NCBI GenBank assembly: GCA_002427995.1
Contig: DIZV01000159.1
Coordinates: 322 to 14,114 of the forward strand
Source: Chloroflexi bacterium UBA6019
Lineage (GTDB): Bacteria; Chloroflexota; Dormibacteria; Dormibacterales; Dormibacteraceae
DNA length: 13,793 nt
Reading direction: 5' to 3'
In this document: positions 1 through 5,935 of the stretch, in pieces
Layout of the letters: every line of letters begins with the position of its first letter
Numbering within the stretch: the first letter of the stretch is position 1
The notes under the pieces: generated by a model
Told to the model about the DNA's origin: nothing
Seen by the model: the letters and a program-made list of their open reading frames with translations, nothing else
The model's database searches: none
Made by a program: the position numbers and the translations under genes

Positions 1-288
1 CTTGGGGGGCCGCCGCCGGGTGGTCCGCGGGCCGGATTTTCGCCGGGGAGCCTCCGGCTCCCCGGCGCCGGCGGCGGTGACCCCCTCGTACTTGCGCTCG
101 AGGTCGCTGACCAGCCGTTGGGCGGTCAGGCTCATGCTGTCGTCCGGCGCTCCCTCACCCGGCGGGAGGTCGGGGCGGCGGACCGTGGGCGGTGGCGCGC
201 CGGCCGGCCCGTTCCGGATCAGGTACCAGGAGCCCGCCGCCCCGACGGCGAGGCCGAGCACGAAAGCGAGGACGATCCAGCCAGCCAT
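1..288 (-). CDS. Small membrane-anchored hypothetical protein, C-terminus cut by window edge
   Basis: An open frame of 96 codons runs from an ATG (complement of 286-288) to the window start with no stop, so the end is missing. The protein begins MAGWIVLAFVLGLAVGAAG, one hydrophobic helix of about 22 residues with glycine spacing, followed by WYLIRNG. A proline-rich linker comes next, then a short charged amphipathic stretch (MSLTAQRLVSDLERKYEG, about residues 51-68) and a basic Pro/Arg-rich tail. This is the layout of a single-pass protein with a cytoplasmic or periplasmic tail. I do not recognise a family. No strong Shine-Dalgarno is visible; a GGAG lies too far upstream to be convincing. 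It diverges from the aldehyde dehydrogenase across 93 bases. Support is the clean N-terminal helix and the uninterrupted frame; function unknown. Confidence 0.6.
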   Translation of the reverse strand, partial: MAGWIVLAFVLGLAVGAAGSWYLIRNGPAGAPPPTVRRPDLPPGEGAPDDSMSLTAQRLVSDLERKYEGVTAAGAGEPEAPRRKSGPRTTRRRPPK

Positions 289-381
289 CGGGACTTCAAG
301 GTACCCGCTCCCGGCGGATCGGCAGGACCTAAGCTGGTGCCACGAATCCAGACCCAGGCTGGTTGAGCTCGAGGAGTCGAG

Positions 382-1959
382 GTGAAAGTGGCGACGGCAG
401 CTGACGCAAACGCAATCTCCGCTCGTGCGGGCGGGATCCTCTCGGCTTTCGGCCTGACGCCCGGTACCCGGACCTCGGGCGTCGCCTGCGGCGGAGCCTT
501 CCTCGCCGGACCGGCCGGTCCCGAGCTCCGGACGTTCGACCCGACAACCGGGGCAGAGCTGACCCAGGTCCAGACCGCCGTCGCCGCGGACTACGAATCG
601 GTCTCCGCCGCGACGCACGCCGCGTTCGAGCGCTGGAGGACGGTGCCGGCGCCGCGCCGGGGCCTCGTCGTGCGCGAGCTCGGTGACGCGCTCCGCATCC
701 GGAAGGAGGAGCTGGCCCGGCTGATCAGCCTCGAGAACGGCAAGATCCTGAGCGAGGCCCGGGGAGAGATCCAGGAGGTGATCGACGTCTGCGACCTCGC
801 GGTCGGCCTCTCGCGCCAGCTCTACGGCAACCAGATGCACTCCGAACGGGCGCAGCACCGGCTGACCGAGCAGTGGCATCCGCTCGGCATGGTCGGCATC
901 ATCTCCGCCTTCAACTTCCCGGTCGCCGTCCCCGGGTGGGGGTGGGCACTGGCGGCGGTGTGCGGCGACAGCATCCTATGGAAGCCCTCGAGCCTCACGC
1001 CGCTGATCTCGGTCGCCGTGCAGCAGATCTTCCACGAGGTGACCCGGGGCACGGAGGCGGAGGGGATCTTTGGGCTCGCGATCGGGCCCGGCAGCACGGT
1101 GGGCGAGACCCTGCTCGCGGACCCGCGCGTCGCGCTGGTGCAGGCGACCGGCTCCTGCGACCTCGGCGAGCGGGTCACGGCCGCCCTCGGCAAGCGGGGC
1201 GCGCGCTCGATCCTCGAGCTCGGCGGCAACAACGGTCTGATCGTCCTCGACGACGCCGACCTGGACCTTGCCCTGCCGGCAGTCGTCTTCGGCGCGGTCG
1301 GCACCGCCGGCCAGCGCTGCACCAGCACCCGCCGCCTGATCCTCCAGCGCGGCATCGCCGAGCGGTTCATCGAGCGGCTGGTGCGGGCGTATGGAACCGT
1401 AGGCATCGGGGACCCGCTCGACGAGACCACGCTGATGGGTCCGCTCATCTCAAAGCAGGCCGTCACCGACTACCGGGAGGGCCTGGAAGCCATCGCCGCC
1501 CAGGGCGGCCGCCTGATCTGCGGCGGGAAGGTGCTCGATGACCGGCCCGGTTACTTCGTGGAGCCGGCGATCGTCCGCTCGACGCCCGAGATGCCGATCT
1601 GCGCGGAGGAGATCTTCGCCCCGATCCTGCACGTGTTCACGGTGGACAGCCTCGAGGAGGCGGTCGCGGTCAACAACTCGGTCTCCCAGGGGCTTTCCAG
1701 CAGCCTTTTCACAACCGACCTGCGGTCAGCGGAGGCGTGGCTCGCGGCGACGGGCTCCGACTGCGGAATCGCAAACGTCAACGTCGGCACCTCGGGCGCC
1801 GAGATCGGCGGGGCCTTCGGCGGCGAGAAGGCCACCGGCGGCGGCCGTCAGGCCGGGTCCGACTCCTGGAAGGCCTACATGCGCCGGCAGACCCAGACCA
1901 TCAACTATGGCCGCGACCTGCCCCTGGCGCAGGGCGTGCACTTCGACGTGGAGGGTTGA
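382..1959 (+). CDS. ALDH7-family aldehyde dehydrogenase (aminoadipate-semialdehyde / piperideine-6-carboxylate dehydrogenase type)
   Basis: A 525-residue NAD-dependent aldehyde dehydrogenase. Seen: AFNFP with Asn178, KPSS with Lys201, catalytic base Glu279 in ELGGNN, and nucleophile Cys313 in GQRCTSTRR. ELGGNNGLIVLDDADLDLAL, FGAVGTAGQRCT and the glycine-rich stretch GGAFGGEKATGGGRQAGSDSWK (residues 476-497) before YMRRQT are typical of ALDH7 (antiquitin), which oxidises alpha-aminoadipate semialdehyde in lysine catabolism; some members also act on betaine aldehyde. Length is full for the family. The start is GTG at 382, five bases after GAGGAG (371-376); a GTG at 388 is possible but spaced worse. 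It stands alone on the plus strand and converges on patD. With an aminotransferase and another amine-aldehyde dehydrogenase nearby, lysine or diamine breakdown is plausible. Family is near certain; substrate is inferred. Confidence 0.9.
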   Translation: MKVATAADANAISARAGGILSAFGLTPGTRTSGVACGGAFLAGPAGPELRTFDPTTGAELTQVQTAVAADYESVSAATHAAFERWRTVPAPRRGLVVRELGDALRIRKEELARLISLENGKILSEARGEIQEVIDVCDLAVGLSRQLYGNQMHSERAQHRLTEQWHPLGMVGIISAFNFPVAVPGWGWALAAVCGDSILWKPSSLTPLISVAVQQIFHEVTRGTEAEGIFGLAIGPGSTVGETLLADPRVALVQATGSCDLGERVTAALGKRGARSILELGGNNGLIVLDDADLDLALPAVVFGAVGTAGQRCTSTRRLILQRGIAERFIERLVRAYGTVGIGDPLDETTLMGPLISKQAVTDYREGLEAIAAQGGRLICGGKVLDDRPGYFVEPAIVRSTPEMPICAEEIFAPILHVFTVDSLEEAVAVNNSVSQGLSSSLFTTDLRSAEAWLAATGSDCGIANVNVGTSGAEIGGAFGGEKATGGGRQAGSDSWKAYMRRQTQTINYGRDLPLAQGVHFDVEG

Positions 1960-2023
1960 CCGCGGTCGGATAAAACTCCGCGCACCGCCGTACGCAGCCA
2001 CTCTCTCGTCCCCGCCGCCCGCC

Positions 2024-2116
2024 CTGGCCGGCGCCAGCGGCGTCCCGCCTAGCGGGGTGCCTGGACGCGAGGCGCGCCGCGGCCAGGACCGGCACCACCG
2101 TGGCGCCTTCGGCGCC
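2024..2116. terminator. Hairpin cluster between convergent dehydrogenase genes
   Basis: The 180 bases between the two convergent stops (1960-2139) hold no credible gene. Three short perfect hairpins lie in a row: CTGGC/GCCAG with loop CGGC (2024-2037), CCCGC/GCGGG with loop CTA (2044-2056), and GGCGCC-TTC-GGCGCC (2102-2116). None is followed by a T-run on either strand, so these are not classical intrinsic terminators, although high-GC bacteria often use such U-poor hairpins. A bidirectional termination zone is inferred from position; in 70% GC DNA short stems also arise by chance. Confidence 0.35.
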
Positions 2117-2139
2117 GCCTCGGAGTCGACCTCCACCAT

Positions 2140-3585
2140 TCAGTCGAGGGACGCCATGACGTGCTTGAGCTGGGTGTACTCCTCGAGCGAGTAGATCGAC
2201 ATGTCCTTGCCGTAGCCGCTCTGCTTGTAGCCGCCATGCGGCATCTCGTTGACGAGCGGGATGTGGGCGTTGATCCAGACCGTGCCGAACTGGAGCCGGC
2301 GGGCCATGCGCAGTGCCCGCCCGACGTCCCGGGTCCAGACGGAGGCGGCGAGGCCGTAGTCGACCGAGTTGGCCCACGCCAGTGCCTGCTCCTCGTCGCT
2401 GAAGCGCTGGACGGTGACCACCGGCCCGAAGACCTCGCGGTTGACGATCTCGTCACCGGGACCGGAGGGCACGACGACGGTCGGCGCGTACCAGGAGCCG
2501 GGGCGGTCGAGGCGGGAGCCACCGGTGAGGATCTCGGCGCCTCCGCTCCGCGCCCGGTCGACGAACCCGGCGACCCGGTCCACCTGCTCAGCGGTCACCA
2601 GGGGGCCCATCTCCGTCTCCTCCGCCAGCGGGTCGCCCACCTTCAGCGAGCCGACCGCCGGGACCAGGCCCTGGAGAAGTTTCTCGTGAATCCGCGGTCC
2701 CGCGAGGACGCGCGTCGCGGCGGTGCAATCCTGGCCGGCGTTGAAGAAGCCAGCAACCTTGATGCCCTCCACCACGGCGTCCACGTCGGCGTCGTTGAAG
2801 ACGATCACCGGGGCCTTGCCGCCGAGCTCGAGGTGAACGCGTTTGAGGGTCGCCGCCGCGGCGCGGGCGACCTCTTTGCCGGTTGCCACGTCGCCGGTCA
2901 GCGAGACCATCGCCACGCCCGGGTGCCGGACCAGCCCCGCGCCCACCGGTTCCCCGTCGCCGGTGATGACGTTGAGGACGCCCGGCGGCAGGATGTCAGC
3001 TGCCAGCTCGGCCAGCCGGAGAGCTGTCAGGGGCGTCCACTCCGACGGCTTGAGGACGACCGTATTGCCGGCCGCGAGCGCCGGGCAGACTTTCCAGGCC
3101 GCCATCAGCAGCGGGTAGTTCCACGGTGCGATCGACGCGACGACGCCGAGAGACTCGCGCCGGATCATGCTCGTGAAGCCGGACATGTACTCGGTGGTCG
3201 CGCGGCCCTCGAGCACGCGGGCGGCGCCGGCGAAGAAGCGGAAGCAGTCGACGATGGGGGGGATCTCCTCCGACAGTGTCGGAGCCAGCGGCTTGCCGAC
3301 GTTGGTGGACTCGATCCGGGCGAGCTCCGCGCCGTGCTCCTCGATCGTGGTGGCCAGCTTCAGCAGGCACTCGCTCCGTTCCCGCGGCGTGCTCTCGGAC
3401 CAGGTCTCGTCGTAGGCCTGGCGGGCGGCGGCGACGGCGCGGTCGACGTCCTCGGCGCTACCCCTGGGCACCTCGGCGATCACCTCGCCGGTGGCCGGGT
3501 TGTGGATCTTCTCCATCGCTCCGCCCGAGCCGGGCGTCCAGCGGCCGCCGATAAACATCTCGTGCCGAGTCAGCGTCGGGCTCAT
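2140..3585 (-). CDS. patD: Gamma-aminobutyraldehyde dehydrogenase (PatD-like)
   Basis: A 481-residue aldehyde dehydrogenase predicted to oxidise 4-aminobutanal (putrescine-derived) to GABA with NAD+. Seen: PWNYP with Asn156, LKPSEWTPL with Lys179, general base Glu253 in HLELGGKAP, and catalytic Cys287 in FNAGQDCTAATR. The C-terminus (INAHIPLVNEMPHGGYKQ, then SGYGKDMSIYSLEEYTQLKH) and the NAGQDCTAA loop are characteristic of E. coli PatD/YdcW and relatives. The start is ATG at 3585, preceded by AGGAG (3593-3597, complement) at 7-base spacing. An upstream in-frame start at 3669 would run 53 bases into gabT and lacks this site. It lies 31 bases after gabT on the same strand, so the two are probably one transcript that makes and transaminates GABA. 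Related enzymes take 5-aminopentanal or 4-trimethylaminobutanal, so the natural substrate is not certain. Confidence 0.87.
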   Translation of the reverse strand: MSPTLTRHEMFIGGRWTPGSGGAMEKIHNPATGEVIAEVPRGSAEDVDRAVAAARQAYDETWSESTPRERSECLLKLATTIEEHGAELARIESTNVGKPLAPTLSEEIPPIVDCFRFFAGAARVLEGRATTEYMSGFTSMIRRESLGVVASIAPWNYPLLMAAWKVCPALAAGNTVVLKPSEWTPLTALRLAELAADILPPGVLNVITGDGEPVGAGLVRHPGVAMVSLTGDVATGKEVARAAAATLKRVHLELGGKAPVIVFNDADVDAVVEGIKVAGFFNAGQDCTAATRVLAGPRIHEKLLQGLVPAVGSLKVGDPLAEETEMGPLVTAEQVDRVAGFVDRARSGGAEILTGGSRLDRPGSWYAPTVVVPSGPGDEIVNREVFGPVVTVQRFSDEEQALAWANSVDYGLAASVWTRDVGRALRMARRLQFGTVWINAHIPLVNEMPHGGYKQSGYGKDMSIYSLEEYTQLKHVMASLD

Positions 3586-3616
3586 GGTCTTCTCCTGGGT
3601 GTACTTGTCGGCGCTC

Positions 3617-4972
3617 TTAAGCCCGGGCCTCCGCGGCGACTTCGGCGAGGGCGCCGCCGAGGATCTCAAGGCCCTCCTCCAGCTGCTCGTCCGTGATGAC
3701 GAGCGGCATCAGAGTCCGGATCACGTTGTGGCGGACACCGGCGCGGAGCACGATCAGCCCGCGCTCGCGGGCCAGGGCCAGCACGCGCGCGGTCTCGGTG
3801 TCCGCCGGCGCCTGTGTCATCCGGTCCCTGACCAGCTCCATCCCGGCCATGGCGCCGAGGATGCGCACATCACCGACCAGGCGGTGCTCCGCCGCCCAGC
3901 CGTTCATCCGCTCGGCAAGCACCTCTCCGATCTGCTGCGCCCGCTCGGGGAGGCGTTCGTCGCGCATGACGTCGAGCACCGCGAGCGCCGCGGCGCAGGC
4001 AACCGGGTTGCCGCCGTAGGTGCCGCCCAGGCCGCCGGGCTCCGGGCCGTCCATCACCTCAGCGCTGCCCACGACCCCGGACAGGGGGAAGCCGGCAGCA
4101 AGGCTCTTGGCGATCGTGATGAGGTCAGGCACGACGCCCGCGTGTTCGATCGCGAAAAGGCGGCCGGTGCGGCCGAACCCAGTCTGGATCTCGTCCGCGA
4201 TGAGAAGGATGCCATGGCGTTCGGTCAGCGCCCGCAGCTCGCGCAGGAACTCGGGCGGCGCGGGGACGAAACCGCCCTCGCCCAGCACTGGCTCGATGAT
4301 GATCGCGGCGACCCGCTGCGGGGAGACCGCGGACGCGAACAGCTCCTCCAGCCCGGCCAGTGCCTGCTCGGAGCTCCAGCCGCGGTACCGGTAGGGGAAG
4401 GGCGCCTGGTAGATCTCCGGCGCGTAGGGCCCGAAGTTCTGCTTGTAGGGGGCGACCGAGCCGGTCAGGCTCAGGGTGAGCAGCGTCCGGCCGTGGAAGG
4501 AGCCGGTGAAGCTGATCACCGCCGGTCGGCCGGTGTAAGCGCGGGCGATCTTGACCGCGTTCTCGATCGCTTCCGCACCGGTGCTGAAAAAGACGGCCTT
4601 CTTGGGGCCGTCGCCGGGCGCGAGCTCGCAAAGCCGCTCCGCCAGCCGGAGGTAGGACTCGTACATGACGACCTGGAACGAGGTATGGGTGAACCTCTCC
4701 AGCTGGGCGTCGACCGCCGCGCGGATCCGGGGATGGCCGTGACCGACGTTCATGACGCCGATCCCGCCCGCGAAGTCGAGGTAGCGGCGACCCTCGACGT
4801 CCCAGAGCTCGGCGCCGCGAGCGCGGTCGGCGACCAGGGGATGGCTCGAGGTCAGGCCGCGAGGGAGATAGCGCCGGCGCAGCTCGGTCAGCTCGGCGGA
4901 GCCGGCCCCAGTGGTGACGACCGACTGGGACGCGGCCGCGCCACTCTGCCCTTGCGCATTCACGACCGACAT
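3617..4972 (-). CDS. gabT: Class III aminotransferase, 4-aminobutyrate aminotransferase-like
   Basis: A 451-residue PLP-dependent fold-type I enzyme, full length for GabT. Seen: the phosphate-binding STGAEA (130-135), FTGSFHGRT (155-163), cofactor-ring Asp260 in LIADEIQTGFGRTG, Schiff-base Lys289 in ITIAKSLAAGFPLSGV, and the GGTYGGNPVACAAAL segment (316-330). Family knowledge: GabT moves the amino group of GABA to 2-oxoglutarate, giving succinate semialdehyde and glutamate. It is followed 31 bases later by patD, whose predicted product is GABA, which supports the assignment. Close relatives use 5-aminovalerate or lysine, and some class III members are phospho-lyases, so a different omega-amine is possible. 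ATG at 4972 has no clear Shine-Dalgarno; the first 25 residues are low-complexity, so a slightly later start is possible. No succinate-semialdehyde dehydrogenase of GabD type is visible. Confidence 0.85.
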   Translation of the reverse strand: MSVVNAQGQSGAAASQSVVTTGAGSAELTELRRRYLPRGLTSSHPLVADRARGAELWDVEGRRYLDFAGGIGVMNVGHGHPRIRAAVDAQLERFTHTSFQVVMYESYLRLAERLCELAPGDGPKKAVFFSTGAEAIENAVKIARAYTGRPAVISFTGSFHGRTLLTLSLTGSVAPYKQNFGPYAPEIYQAPFPYRYRGWSSEQALAGLEELFASAVSPQRVAAIIIEPVLGEGGFVPAPPEFLRELRALTERHGILLIADEIQTGFGRTGRLFAIEHAGVVPDLITIAKSLAAGFPLSGVVGSAEVMDGPEPGGLGGTYGGNPVACAAALAVLDVMRDERLPERAQQIGEVLAERMNGWAAEHRLVGDVRILGAMAGMELVRDRMTQAPADTETARVLALARERGLIVLRAGVRHNVIRTLMPLVITDEQLEEGLEILGGALAEVAAEARA

Positions 4973-4991
4973 TCAAACATGGCCGGAGTCC

Positions 4992-5007
4992 ACCGGGCGC
5001 GCCCGGT
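4992..5007. promoter_or_regulatory. Perfect 16-bp palindrome between divergent gabT and kinase genes
   Basis: ACCGGGCGCGCCCGGT is a perfect inverted repeat in the 75-base gap between two divergent starts (4972 and 5048). A second short palindrome, CCGATCGG, follows at 5017-5024. The position suits a shared operator, but no regulator gene adjoins it and the sequence is all G/C apart from its ends, so chance or a simple hairpin cannot be excluded. Confidence 0.35.
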
Positions 5008-5032
5008 CCCCGGGCACCGATCGGCGCGCTGT

Positions 5033-5038
5033 TAGAAT
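5033..5038 (+). promoter_or_regulatory. -10 box TAGAAT for kinase gene; leaderless start likely
   Basis: TAGAAT (5 of 6 to TATAAT) ends nine bases before the GTG at 5048, placing the predicted transcription start at or within a few bases of the start codon. No ribosome binding site is present, which agrees with leaderless initiation. No TTGACA-like -35 is seen 17 bases upstream. Confidence 0.55.
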
Positions 5039-5047
5039 CCCCGCACT

Positions 5048-5935
5048 GTGGAGGCCGCCGCCGCTGTCGAGCGGCTCTGGCCGGGCCGGCGAGCCACCGT
5101 CACGGTCCTGCCGGGAGGGATCACCAACCGCAACTTCCGGGTCGACGTCGACGGGGAGTCGCTCGTGCTCAGGATGGCGGGACGCGACACCCAGGAGCTG
5201 GGCATCGACCGGCTCGCCGAACACGAGGCCAGCGTCCGGGCCGCGGCGGCCGGCATCGGTCCCGAGGTCATCCGATTCGCGGCCGCCGAAGGCTGGCTGG
5301 TGACCCGCTTCATCGCCGGCCGGCCGATCCCGCCCGAGGAGATGAGGCAGCGCGGCGTCATCGCCCGCGTGGCGGGGGCCCTCCGCGACGTGCATGCCGG
5401 TGGTCCAGTGCGTGGCACCTTCGACGCGCACGGGATCGTCGACCGCTACGCCCGGCTCGCGGAGAGTCGCGGCGGGAGCCTCCCCGGTGGGTTCGGCGAC
5501 GCCCAGGCGCTCTCGGGTCGGATCCGGGAGGCGCGGGGGCCCCAGCCCCGGGTGCTCTGCCACAACGACCTGCTCAACGGCAATTTCCTCGACGACGGCC
5601 GGGTCCGGATCATCGACTGGGAGTACGCGGGGATGGGCGACCGCTTCTTCGACCTCGGCAACCTCTCGGTCAACCACGGGTTCTCCGTCGCCGAGGACCG
5701 GCTCCTGCTGGCCGCCTATTTCGGCGAGCTCAGGCCCGCGGACCTCGCTGCCCTGCGCCTGATGCGTTTCATGTCCGACTTCCGAGAGGCGATGTGGGGC
5801 GTCGTCCAGGGCGCCATTTCGGAGCTCGACTTTGACTTCGGGGGTTACGCCGCCGAGCACTTCGAGCGCCTGGGGCGAACCGCCTCAGAGCCGGAGTTCG
5901 CAGGCTACCTGGCTATCGTCCGCGCTCGGCTCTGA
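5048..5935 (+). CDS. Choline/ethanolamine kinase-like phosphotransferase (APH fold)
   Basis: A 295-residue protein of the aminoglycoside/choline kinase superfamily, expected to transfer phosphate from ATP to a small amine or alcohol. Seen: a glycine-containing N-lobe loop (LPGGITNRNFRV, 21-32), LVLRMAG (39-45), the catalytic loop CHNDLLNGNF (171-180, with His172, Asp174, Asn179) and the metal-binding IIDWEYAG (188-195, Asp190), followed by FFDLGNLS as in LicA-type choline kinases. The start is GTG 5048, directly downstream of a -10 box. It diverges from gabT by 75 bases, and its last 23 bases overlap the convergent flavoprotein gene. Ethanolamine, choline, hydroxylysine or another amino alcohol are candidate substrates; the sequence does not choose. 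Family assignment is firm, substrate open. Confidence 0.8.
   Translation: MEAAAAVERLWPGRRATVTVLPGGITNRNFRVDVDGESLVLRMAGRDTQELGIDRLAEHEASVRAAAAGIGPEVIRFAAAEGWLVTRFIAGRPIPPEEMRQRGVIARVAGALRDVHAGGPVRGTFDAHGIVDRYARLAESRGGSLPGGFGDAQALSGRIREARGPQPRVLCHNDLLNGNFLDDGRVRIIDWEYAGMGDRFFDLGNLSVNHGFSVAEDRLLLAAYFGELRPADLAALRLMRFMSDFREAMWGVVQGAISELDFDFGGYAAEHFERLGRTASEPEFAGYLAIVRARL

Noticed and set aside
330..335. TAAGCT as a -10 box for the ALDH7 gene
   Set aside because: The match is weak, no -35 is seen at suitable distance, and the start at 382 is served by a clear GAGGAG, so the promoter cannot be placed.
3586..3669. Upstream start giving patD 28 extra residues
   Set aside because: It overlaps gabT, encodes a low-complexity leader and lacks a ribosome binding site. 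The ATG at 3585 has AGGAG at proper spacing.
2161..3696. 511-codon plus-strand frame opposite patD
   Set aside because: No domain or signal is visible and it mirrors a full-length aldehyde dehydrogenase with all catalytic residues.
3491..5035. Long plus-strand frame opposite gabT and patD
   Set aside because: It is an antisense shadow: Arg/Gly/Asp-rich, no recognisable domain, and the opposite strand encodes two clear enzymes.
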